From the NCBI GenBank assembly GCA_017513125.1, contig JAFWDI010000014.1:1-41466 (forward strand): DNA of 41,466 nt, given 5' to 3'. Made by a program: the position numbers and the translations under genes. This document shows positions 33,003-40,432 of this stretch, piece after piece (positions within the stretch are counted from its first letter, which is position 1; each line of letters starts with the position of its first letter). The stretch is from Lachnospiraceae bacterium (GTDB lineage Bacteria > Bacillota > Clostridia > Lachnospirales > Lachnospiraceae). The notes beneath the pieces are model-generated. The model did not search any database, was not told the origin of the DNA, and was given only the letters and a program-made list of their open reading frames with translations.

Positions 33003-33030
33003 GGGGAGCGCCTTCGGGCGCTCCTCTTTA
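33003..33030 (+). terminator. rho-independent terminator after the surface protein gene
   Basis: GGGGAGCGCC and GGCGCTCCTC pair around a TTCG tetraloop, followed by TTTAT. Confidence 0.85.
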
Positions 33031-33124
33031 TCGCGGCATTTATGCGGCTCGTGAAGGCGCGGTTCGTGTTAAAATAATATAAAGTATCACACGATCATAC
33101 GATCATCGGAATGAGGAGGTTATT

Positions 33125-33670
33125 ATGAAGATCCAGATCGGCGATAAGATTCCGGACCTCGTATTCGATACGAACGAGCGGGACGGCGTGCGTCTGAGCG
33201 AAGTGCTGAAAGGAAAGACCGTGCTGTGGGTCCTGCGTTATATCGGCTGCCCGGTCTGCCGGCTCGACGTGCACAGGATCGCGCAGCGCTACGGAGAGTT
33301 TACGGCGAAGGGAGCACAGGTCTTCGCGGTCATGCAGAGCGACCGCGCGCATATTGAGAAGGATCTCCGGGCGACGGGCGCGGTGCTGCCATTCGAGATC
33401 GTGTGCGATCCGGAGCAGAAGATCTACGAAGAGCTTGAGATACTGCCGGCCGATCAGGAGGGGCCGCCGGCCGGGGAAGTGCTCGAACGGCTGATCGCGA
33501 AGGCGAGGGAAGCCGAGGCCGAGGGCTTCGTGCACGGCGATTATGAGGGCAATGAACAGCAGCTCCCGGCATTGTTCATCCTCGACGAGGCGGGCACCGC
33601 ATTATACGCGAATTACGCGCAGGATCCGATGGATATGCCTTCGCTGGACGAGGTGCTGGAAATGCTGTAA
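33125..33670 (+). CDS. peroxiredoxin/AhpC-TSA-like thioredoxin-fold protein
   Basis: 181 residues. Start MKIQIGDKIPDLVFDT and VLRYIGCPVCRLDVHRIAQR with a CPVC pair near residues 42-45 fit the redoxin/AhpC-TSA fold; the first Cys sits at the peroxidatic position, the second is close as in Prx-like2/thioredoxin types. The later VCDPEQKIYEELEI and QLPALFILDEAG segments also fit. It probably reduces peroxides or disulfides, in keeping with the rubrerythrin genes nearby. AGGAGG precedes the ATG. A tandem ACGATCAT repeat (33091-33106) lies in its leader. Confidence 0.82.
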   Translation: MKIQIGDKIPDLVFDTNERDGVRLSEVLKGKTVLWVLRYIGCPVCRLDVHRIAQRYGEFTAKGAQVFAVMQSDRAHIEKDLRATGAVLPFEIVCDPEQKIYEELEILPADQEGPPAGEVLERLIAKAREAEAEGFVHGDYEGNEQQLPALFILDEAGTALYANYAQDPMDMPSLDEVLEML

Positions 33671-33671
33671 G

Positions 33672-33711
33672 GGCAGGCCCGGGCCCTGCTGCCGCCGCGG
33701 TTATTTTTTTG
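33672..33711 (+). terminator. possible terminator after the peroxiredoxin gene
   Basis: GCAGG and CCTGC pair around CCCGGGC, and a seven-T run lies about 12 bases further on. The distance makes it weaker than the others. Confidence 0.4.
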
Positions 33712-33721
33712 ACGGGCGGGA

Positions 33722-33750
33722 TTGTGTCTCGGGCCTTAAATGGATATAAT
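33722..33750 (+). promoter_or_regulatory. promoter of the second glycyl radical enzyme
   Basis: TTGTGT (33722-33727), 17-base spacer, TATAAT (33745-33750). The transcript would begin just before a stable hairpin, CGGAGAC (33768-33774) with GTCTCCG (33780-33786), which has no U-run and may protect the 5' end. Confidence 0.7.
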
Positions 33751-33824
33751 ATATTTGGTTTAAAAGGCGGAGACCGTGCGTCTCCGTTGTAAGAATGTAT
33801 ATTTTTGAGAAAGGACCCATTGCC

Positions 33825-36287
33825 ATGTATACTTTCAAACCCTACACCGAGCGTGTCGGAAGGCTGAAAGCTGCGGTCAGAGACCGTCTGATGGTCGCTG
33901 ATGCCACGAAGGCGCGCCTGCAGCTGGAGGCGAAGAAGAAGTACATCAAGTACCCGCCGATGCTCCAGAAACCCTACATTTCCCTTTACGTTCTGGAGCG
34001 CATGCCCCTGAACATCCATGAAGACGAGTATTTCTTCGGCGGCATGGGTAATAAAGGCTGGGGCGCGGCGAACACCGGCGGCGCCGGCATCATGTGGCTC
34101 TCCGTGGATATCGAGAACACCTGGCCGATCATGGAAGACGGCCTGCATCACGCACCGCTCGACGATCCGTTCTATTCGAAGCAGCTGATGGCCATTTCCC
34201 CGGAGGACCTGAAGGAGCTCCGTGAGATCGCGAAGGAGCGTGCGGAGATCGAGGGCGGCTTCGGCGCTCAGGACTGGCTGCCCGACGGCGTCCAGGATCT
34301 GTTCGTCCTGCAGGCGAACCCCTCCGGAAAGATCGGCGGCTGGCCCATCTATCTGCCGCCGGGACACCTGACCCCCGGTTATCAGAACATCATCGCGAAG
34401 GGTTACGGCGCCATCCGGAAGCAGGCCCAGGACTGGCTGGACGAGCATGAAGGAAACATCATGGGCGACGATATCGGCAAGTATATGTTCTATAAGGCCG
34501 CTACCGTGGCCTGTGACGGCGCGATCACGCTGACCCGCCGCTATGCCGACCTGGCCCGCGAGCTGTCCGCGAAGGCCGAGGATCCTGCGAAGAAGGAAGA
34601 GTACGCGAGCCGTGCGGAGAGCCTGGACTGGATCGCGACCGAGACGCCCAGAACGTTCTGGGAGGCCTGCCAGATGGCGATGCTGTACGACGTGTTCCTG
34701 AAGGCCGAGAACGACCCCGGCGTCATCAGCATGGGCCGCTTCGACCAGTATACCTGGCCTTTCCTGAAGGCTGACCTCGAGGCCGGCCGCATCACGATGG
34801 ATGAGGCGCAGGAGTATGTCGACGGCTTCTTCCTGAAGATCAATACCTTCTACGGTGGCGGCTTCGGCAAGACCGCGCAGACCGCCGGTATCGGAAACTC
34901 CTTCCAGCACACCACGATCGGCGGCACCATTCCGGAGACCGGCGAGGACGCGGTGAACCCGGTGTCCTACATGGTCCTGGAGACGATGGCTCGCCTGGAT
35001 CTGCATGACCCGACGATCTCGCTGCGCGTCACGCAGAACACCCCGAAGGAGATGTGGGAGTGCGCGATGGCGGCTTCCGCCCGCGTCGGCGGACTGCCCC
35101 TGCTGCAGAACGACGACATCATCATCCCCGCTCTGATGAAGGAACTGGGCTTCAGCCTTGAGGACGCGCGGAACTTCGCGTTCATCGGCTGCCAGGAAGT
35201 CACCGGCTTCGGAAACGACTACCCGGCGCCGAACGGCTCCGCGATGGGTCATAACGGCATCTTCTGGGCCATTGCCCTGCTGATGGCGATCAATAACGGC
35301 ATCAACCCGATCAACGGCGCGCAGTGCCCCGAGAAGGTCCGTTCCGGCTACCTCGGCGACATGAAGAGCATGGACGAGGTCCGCGCGGCGTTCGAGAAGA
35401 TCTGCGACTGGATGCTGACCTGGTCCGCGTCCCTGAATAACCTGACCGAGCACGAGTACCCTCGTATGTTCCCGTTCCCGAACCTGTCCATCTCCACCGA
35501 GGGATGCATGGAGTCCGGAAAGGACGTCTCCGAGGGCGGCGCGAAGTATAACAGCTACGGCGGAACCGCGACCGGTCTGGCCACGACGGCAGACTCCCTG
35601 ACCGCGCTGAAGTACATGATCTTCGATAAGAAGATCGTGACCGGCGAGGAGTTCCTGCAGGCGATCCTGGACAACTGGGAGGGCCACGAGGCGCTTCGCC
35701 AGCGCGTGCTGAACGAAGTCCCGCACTACGGAAATAACGATCCGTACGCGGACGAAGAGATGAAGTACGTGATGGATCTGTACTACGGCATCACCCGGAA
35801 GTTCTCGACCTGCCGCTGCACGACCTATAAGTGCGGTACGTTCGGCGCTTCCGACCACGTCGTACAGGGCGAGATCACCTGGGCGACCCCGGACGGCAGA
35901 AAGACCGGCGAGCCGATCGCCGACGCTTCCAGCCCCGCGCAGGGCCGTGACGTGAACGGACCTACCGCTGTGTTTAACTCCGCGGTGAAGTTCGAGCACG
36001 GCCACTTCATGGACGGCATGGCGCTGAACCTGAAGATCCACCCGAGCTCGCTGCAGCGCGATGACGGCGCGCAGAAGCTGGCCGACATGACGAGAGCCTA
36101 CTTCGACGAGGGCGGCATGGAGATCCAGTACAATGTCGTCGACGCCGCCACGCTGAGAAAGGCCCAGGAGAACCCGGACGAGTATCACAACCTCGTCGTG
36201 CGTATCGCCGGCTTCTCCGCGTACTTCGTGGATATGACGCCCGAGATGCAGGAAGACATCATCGTGCGTGCGGAGCACAGAGTGTAA
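33825..36287 (+). CDS. glycyl radical enzyme with a Cys-Gln-Glu active site (GRE2)
   Basis: 820 residues, clear paralog of GRE1 at 24326. The thiyl loop is FIGCQEVTG with Cys456 and Glu458; the radical motif is RIAGFSAYF with Gly796. Shared stretches include HDPTISLRV, GGAKYNSYGGT and GRFDQYTWPFLKADLEAGRI. It should be an O2-sensitive enzyme needing a radical SAM activase, which is absent here. Relative to GRE1, the early region differs most (MWLSVDIENTWPIMEDGLHH versus CPIHPDWTAGDW), so substrates may differ. ATG 33825 follows AAAGGA; an in-frame ATG at 33795 is less likely. It has its own promoter. Confidence 0.92.
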   Translation: MYTFKPYTERVGRLKAAVRDRLMVADATKARLQLEAKKKYIKYPPMLQKPYISLYVLERMPLNIHEDEYFFGGMGNKGWGAANTGGAGIMWLSVDIENTWPIMEDGLHHAPLDDPFYSKQLMAISPEDLKELREIAKERAEIEGGFGAQDWLPDGVQDLFVLQANPSGKIGGWPIYLPPGHLTPGYQNIIAKGYGAIRKQAQDWLDEHEGNIMGDDIGKYMFYKAATVACDGAITLTRRYADLARELSAKAEDPAKKEEYASRAESLDWIATETPRTFWEACQMAMLYDVFLKAENDPGVISMGRFDQYTWPFLKADLEAGRITMDEAQEYVDGFFLKINTFYGGGFGKTAQTAGIGNSFQHTTIGGTIPETGEDAVNPVSYMVLETMARLDLHDPTISLRVTQNTPKEMWECAMAASARVGGLPLLQNDDIIIPALMKELGFSLEDARNFAFIGCQEVTGFGNDYPAPNGSAMGHNGIFWAIALLMAINNGINPINGAQCPEKVRSGYLGDMKSMDEVRAAFEKICDWMLTWSASLNNLTEHEYPRMFPFPNLSISTEGCMESGKDVSEGGAKYNSYGGTATGLATTADSLTALKYMIFDKKIVTGEEFLQAILDNWEGHEALRQRVLNEVPHYGNNDPYADEEMKYVMDLYYGITRKFSTCRCTTYKCGTFGASDHVVQGEITWATPDGRKTGEPIADASSPAQGRDVNGPTAVFNSAVKFEHGHFMDGMALNLKIHPSSLQRDDGAQKLADMTRAYFDEGGMEIQYNVVDAATLRKAQENPDEYHNLVVRIAGFSAYFVDMTPEMQEDIIVRAEHRV

Positions 36288-36355
36288 GGGACTGCTGTTC
36301 GGATAACAGTCTGAGAAGCATGCCGATGGCAGCCTGAAGCGAAACAGGAAAAACG

Positions 36356-36387
36356 GATCCCGCAGACCGGCTGAGGCCTGCGGGATC
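36356..36387 (+). other. hairpin between GRE2 and the rubredoxin gene
   Basis: GATCCCGCAG (36356-36365) and CTGCGGGATC (36378-36387) form a perfect 10-bp stem with 12 bases between. No U-run follows (TGTGATATC), so it may be a leaky terminator or a processing/stability element setting different levels of GRE2 and the iron proteins. Confidence 0.6.
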
Positions 36388-36428
36388 TGTGATATCAGGC
36401 AGGATCAGATCGCAAAGGAGGAGTGTTT

Positions 36429-37067
36429 ATGCGATATGTCTGTCGTGTCTGCGGCTACGTTTACGACGAAGCCGCGGAAAAGACGCCGTTCGAATCGCTT
36501 CCGGATACCTGGAAGTGCCCGCTGTGCGGCGCACCGAAGTCCCAGTTCGGTCCGGAAGAGGCGAAAAAGCCTGCTGCCGCCGCACCCGCGGCGCCTGCGG
36601 AGGACGTCCATCTGAAGAAGCTGTCCGCGGGGCAGCTCTCGGCCCTCTGCTCGAACCTGGCGCGCGGATGCGAGAAACAGTATAAGGCGGAAGAGGCCGC
36701 TTCTTTCCGGGAGCTGGCGGATTATTTTGCGGCGGTCACCCCGCCGGTAAACGACGCGGGCGTGGAGGATATCGCCGCCCTGCTGCAGGAAGACATTGAC
36801 CGGTATCCGGGCGTGCGTGCCGCCGCCGACGCGGAGGCGGACCGCGGAGCCGCGCGGATCTGCGTGTGGGGCGAAAAAGTCACCCGCATGCTCTCCTCGC
36901 TGGTGGACCGCTATCTGAAGGTGGGCGAGGCCATGCTGGCCGGCACGAATGTCTGGCTGTGCACGGTCTGCGGGTTCGTCTATGTGGGCGACGAAGCTCC
37001 CGAGCTCTGCCCGGTCTGCAAGGTGCCCGCCTGGAAGTTCGAGAAGATCGAAGGGAGGGCAGGATGA
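36429..37067 (+). CDS. double-rubredoxin protein with a helical middle
   Basis: 212 residues. N-terminal rubredoxin domain ([14 protein letters not shown] ... KCPLCGAP, four Cys) and C-terminal short rubredoxin of rubrerythrin type ([22 protein letters not shown]). Between them are about 115 helical residues ([30 protein letters not shown]) lacking the ExxH iron ligands of rubrerythrin. It is probably a cytoplasmic electron carrier. ATG 36429 is preceded by AAAGGAGGA; the GTG two codons earlier is too close to that site. Stop and next start overlap (ATGA). Confidence 0.8.
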   Translation: MRYVCRVCGYVYDEAAEKTPFESLPDTWKCPLCGAPKSQFGPEEAKKPAAAAPAAPAEDVHLKKLSAGQLSALCSNLARGCEKQYKAEEAASFRELADYFAAVTPPVNDAGVEDIAALLQEDIDRYPGVRAAADAEADRGAARICVWGEKVTRMLSSLVDRYLKVGEAMLAGTNVWLCTVCGFVYVGDEAPELCPVCKVPAWKFEKIEGRAG

Positions 37068-38269
37068 TGAAGAAGACAGCGGTCAGAAATCTGAGACTCT
37101 GCACGAAAGACTGCCTTTGCCTTTACGTCTGCCCGACCGGGGCGACGGATACCGAGGACAGCGTCATCGACGTGAAGAAGTGCATCGGCTGCGGCGTCTG
37201 CGCGGACGCGTGCCCCAGCGGGGCGATCAGCATGGTCCCGGAGGAATATCCTCCGCAGCAGCCGAAGACGGACGCGGTCCGCGCGGTGCTGTATGACCTG
37301 GCGCAGCGGAAGTGCGACGGCGAGAAAGCCGCTCTGCAGGCCGCGGAGGCAGCGGACGCCGACGGCCTGAACCGGCTCATGAAGGCGGTCGCACGGTCCG
37401 AAAGGCTCATCGCGGAAGACATCATGCGCGAAGCGGGTTACATGCTGCCCCAGAGCCGGAACGCGCACGAGCTGCTGGAGGAGCTGATCGCGGATCCTCC
37501 GACGGCGGATTTCCCGAAGGAGACAGCGAAGAAGATTTTGGATACGATTCCGGACAATGAAACGAAGGCGGAATCGAAAACAGAGAGTTCGAAAGGAGAA
37601 GGAGCGATGACGAAATGGGTCTGTTCGGTATGCGGTTACGTTTATGAGGGGGAGCAGCCCCCGGAGAAGTGCCCGCTCTGCGGCCAGCCCGCGGAGAAGT
37701 TTAAGAAGGCCGAGGAGCCTGCCGCGGCGGCAAAGAATCCTTACGCGGGGACGAAGACCGAAAAGAACCTGCTGGAGGCGTTCGCCGGCGAGTCGATGGC
37801 CAGGAACAAATACACTTACTTCGCGTCCGTAGCGAAGAAGGCCGGCTACGAGCAGATCGCGGCGCTGTTCCTGCAGACCGCGGAGAACGAGAAGGAGCAC
37901 GCGAAGCTGTGGTTCAAGGCCCTGGGCGAGCTCGGCGACACCGCGGAGAACCTTCTGCACGCGGCTGAGGGCGAGAACGCGGAGTGGACCGACATGTACG
38001 ACCGGATGGCCAGAGAGGCCGAAGAAGAGGGCTTCGCCGAGCTGGCGGAGCAGTTCCGCGGGGTCGCGGCCATCGAGAAGATGCACGAGGAGCGCTACCG
38101 CGCGCTGCTGCGGAACGTGGAGACGAAGCAGGTATTCGAAAAGAGCGGCGTCACGATCTGGGAATGCCGCAACTGCGGGCATGTCGTCATCGGTACGGCC
38201 GCTCCGGAGGTCTGCCCGGTGTGCAAGCACCCTCAGGCGTATTTCGAAGTCAGAAAAGAAAATTATTGA
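37064..38269 (+). CDS. ferredoxin-rubredoxin-rubrerythrin-rubredoxin fusion
   Basis: 401 residues. (1) Two 4Fe-4S sites: an atypical Cys13-x3-Cys17-x-Cys19-x3-Cys23-Pro and a canonical Cys40/43/46/50-Pro. (2) A helical linker (about 60-175). (3) A rubredoxin (Cys187, 190, 203, 206). (4) A ferritin-like di-iron domain (about 228-365) with [34 protein letters not shown] and [12 protein letters not shown]. (5) A C-terminal rubredoxin (CRNCG ... CPVCKHP). Rubrerythrins reduce H2O2 in anaerobes. An in-frame ATG at 37607 (residue 182) has a strong AAAGGAGAAGGAG in front, so the rubrerythrin part may also be made alone. ATG 37067 is an alternative main start. Confidence 0.87.
   Translation: MMKKTAVRNLRLCTKDCLCLYVCPTGATDTEDSVIDVKKCIGCGVCADACPSGAISMVPEEYPPQQPKTDAVRAVLYDLAQRKCDGEKAALQAAEAADADGLNRLMKAVARSERLIAEDIMREAGYMLPQSRNAHELLEELIADPPTADFPKETAKKILDTIPDNETKAESKTESSKGEGAMTKWVCSVCGYVYEGEQPPEKCPLCGQPAEKFKKAEEPAAAAKNPYAGTKTEKNLLEAFAGESMARNKYTYFASVAKKAGYEQIAALFLQTAENEKEHAKLWFKALGELGDTAENLLHAAEGENAEWTDMYDRMAREAEEEGFAELAEQFRGVAAIEKMHEERYRALLRNVETKQVFEKSGVTIWECRNCGHVVIGTAAPEVCPVCKHPQAYFEVRKENY
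37594..37609 (+). promoter_or_regulatory. internal ribosome binding site and in-frame start
   Basis: AAGGAGAAGGAGCG ends immediately before ATG 37607, in frame with the fusion at 37064. It would yield a 220-residue protein beginning [15 protein letters not shown], itself a complete rubredoxin-rubrerythrin-rubredoxin. The sequence encodes the otherwise bland linker SKGEGA. Confidence 0.6.
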
Positions 38270-40254
38270 CCGGTCACGGTCTCGGCGGCGGGAGAGCCTC
38301 CCGCCGCGGCATCATCGGCGGGCGCTGCGGTTTCTGCGGCGCCCGTTTCCGCGTCTGCGGCGCCTTCGGTTTCCGCACTGCCGGCCGCGGATCCGCCGCC
38401 GCCCGCGTAATCACGCCCGAACGCGTCCATGATCTCGAGATATTTGTCGACGTTCGACCGTCCGTTCCAGGTGATGAACCCGCCGGTCAGGCCCGCGTCG
38501 TAGAGCGCGCTGATCTCGCTCGCGATGATCTCCGCGTCGTAGTCCACCACGGGATCCCAGTGCGGCGTGTCGTACGCCGTGATCCAGGTGCGGTCGACCG
38601 CCGGAGTCGGGCACTCGTTCCGGCGCGCGTACGTGTTCCGCGCCCACTCGTACAGCTGCCCGTAGGGCTCGGACCAGGTGTCGATCTCGCGGCCCCAGTG
38701 ATCCGAGTACGGCATCGAGCTGATCACGTCCACGATGTTCGAGATCGCGGGATAGTACTGGCCGTAGGCGGTCACGTAGTCGCTCGAGCACTCGCCGAAC
38801 ACGTCGACGGACAGGTACACGCCCTCGCGGTGGAGCATGTCCGCCGCGTAGTAGAGGAAACTCTGGATGGCTTCGGCCTTCTCCTCGCCGTAGAGATTGT
38901 GGAAATCGGCATTGTCCTTCGACATCTGGTAGGACGCTTCGGGGAAGCGCACGTAGTCGAACTGGATCTCGTTAAAGCCCATGGTGTCGATGGCTTCCTG
39001 AGCGAGGCGGACGTTATAGTACCATGCCTCGCGGCAGAACGCCGAAGGCCAGCCCGTCGAACCGCCCCACATGATCGTGCATTCGGGGTGATCCTCGGCG
39101 AACCAGGAGTCGTTGAAGACGACGATCCGGCCGATCACATACAGACCGGCGTCGCGCGCCCGCTGCACGGCCGCCTGATAATCCGCGACCTCGTTCAGCG
39201 TGCGGTTATTCGCGGACGGGCAGAGCTCCTCCGCGACCTCGGAGTGATAGGCCAGAACTCCGTCTTTGATATCGATGACGAGCGCGTTTATGCCGCTCGA
39301 GAGGGCAATGTCGATATACCGGTCCATATTCCAGACCTCGCCCACGTTCACGTAGAGCGTGCGGGCCTCCTCGAGCAGGGGGTTATCCTCGAACGAGGGC
39401 TTATCGACCGGCCAGTAGTCCAACTCGCCGGCAGCGCCGCCGTAGAGCTCGAAGCGGAACGCGCGGTCCGCGTGGATGTCCGCATACTCGGTGTTCACCG
39501 CGAGCGCGGCTTCCTCCGTGGGTGCGAGATACTTTCCGAAGACCCAGCCGGTGATCGGGACGGGCGTCTCCGAGGAGCCGTCCGCGGGGATCCCTTCGGC
39601 CGAGACCAGGTACATGTTCACCGAGCCGTCGGGCAGGAGATAATCGTAATCCTCGATCGTGAGGGCGGTGCCTTTCCGCAGCCAGGAGGCGATCCGCGCG
39701 TCCTCGTTATTCTCATAGACCGTGACCGATGTGCGCACGAAGCGTTCGGTCTCCCGGACCGCGTCCCGCTCGCTCGAGGCCAGAGCGTCTGCAGGGACGA
39801 AATACTCGCCGCCGTCATAGGTCACGCGCACGAGATCGGTCGGGGCGGCCTCGGCTGCGGCACCTTCCGCGGAGTCATCCGAGTCAACGCTGTCCTCTGC
39901 GGCTGCTTCCCCGGCTCCGTTTCCGGGCAATACCCATGAGACCGGATGGTCGAAGTCCTCATCCGTGTAAGTCACCTCGCTTCCGCGCGGCGCGCTCAGC
40001 ACCGGCAGCATCTGTTCGGACGCGGTCGTCCGGCCGTTCGCCTGTGTCTCCTCGACGTCGCACAGATCGTACAGTTCCACGGTGTCCGTGTCCGCCGCGA
40101 GCCAGGCGGTGCGCGGCGCGGCCTCCGTTTCCCCCGAGGCGTTTCCGGAGCCTCTGGGCGAGCCGGATCCGCCGCAGGCGGAGAGACCGAGGCAGGCGAG
40201 GACCAGCAGAATGATCGCGGGGAAGATGATATGACCGCGGGAGCGATTTTTCAT
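38263..40254 (-). CDS. lipoprotein with a DUF4015-type putative glycoside hydrolase domain
   Basis: 663 residues. Lipoprotein signal with lipobox LSAC (Cys27). An SH3-like stretch (about 165-245: [20 protein letters not shown] ... GWVFGKYL). The main domain (about 295-600) resembles DUF4015/GH13-like TIM barrels: [28 protein letters not shown] and the closing [11 protein letters not shown]. Acidic residues in these strand ends are likely catalytic. The tail is low-complexity Ala/Gly/Glu. It should act at the cell surface on a glycan. GAAGGAGAAACGTC precedes the ATG. Its stop overlaps that of the rubrerythrin fusion by seven bases. Confidence 0.85.
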   Translation of the reverse strand: MKNRSRGHIIFPAIILLVLACLGLSACGGSGSPRGSGNASGETEAAPRTAWLAADTDTVELYDLCDVEETQANGRTTASEQMLPVLSAPRGSEVTYTDEDFDHPVSWVLPGNGAGEAAAEDSVDSDDSAEGAAAEAAPTDLVRVTYDGGEYFVPADALASSERDAVRETERFVRTSVTVYENNEDARIASWLRKGTALTIEDYDYLLPDGSVNMYLVSAEGIPADGSSETPVPITGWVFGKYLAPTEEAALAVNTEYADIHADRAFRFELYGGAAGELDYWPVDKPSFEDNPLLEEARTLYVNVGEVWNMDRYIDIALSSGINALVIDIKDGVLAYHSEVAEELCPSANNRTLNEVADYQAAVQRARDAGLYVIGRIVVFNDSWFAEDHPECTIMWGGSTGWPSAFCREAWYYNVRLAQEAIDTMGFNEIQFDYVRFPEASYQMSKDNADFHNLYGEEKAEAIQSFLYYAADMLHREGVYLSVDVFGECSSDYVTAYGQYYPAISNIVDVISSMPYSDHWGREIDTWSEPYGQLYEWARNTYARRNECPTPAVDRTWITAYDTPHWDPVVDYDAEIIASEISALYDAGLTGGFITWNGRSNVDKYLEIMDAFGRDYAGGGGSAAGSAETEGAADAETGAAETAAPADDAAAGGSPAAETVTGQ

Positions 40255-40306
40255 GACGTTTCTCCTTCATTCGGGCCGCAGGGAGCGGCAGTGTTTTACC
40301 GCGTCT

Positions 40307-40335
40307 ATTCTATGCGCTTTTTACATATTTGTAAA
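40307..40335 (-). promoter_or_regulatory. promoter of the DUF4015 lipoprotein gene
   Basis: Minus strand: TTTACA (40335-40330), 17-base spacer, TAGAAT (40312-40307); each box has one mismatch to consensus. The leader to ATG 40254 is about 45 bases. Confidence 0.75.
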
Positions 40336-40412
40336 ACACAGGAGACCTTCTTTTCCTCATATCCGGGCGTCTTCGGCGCTGCCCGCCAGACATGTGTCCG
40401 TCCGCGGTTCTT

Positions 40413-40422
40413 GTGCTATAAT
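40413..40422 (+). promoter_or_regulatory. extended -10 promoter of the YbhN-like gene
   Basis: TGTGCTATAAT with TATAAT at 40417-40422. Only ten bases separate it from ATG 40433, leaving room for a leader of about four bases and no ribosome binding site. Confidence 0.55.
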
Positions 40423-40432
40423 ACAAATCGCT

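Noticed and set aside
33091..33106. Tandem ACGATCAT repeat before the peroxiredoxin gene
   Set aside because: Two copies of 8 bases in a short leader are within chance and show no dyad; kept only as a note.
33576..36278. Long open frame antisense to GRE2
   Set aside because: Same composition effect; the sense gene is complete with ribosome site and promoter.
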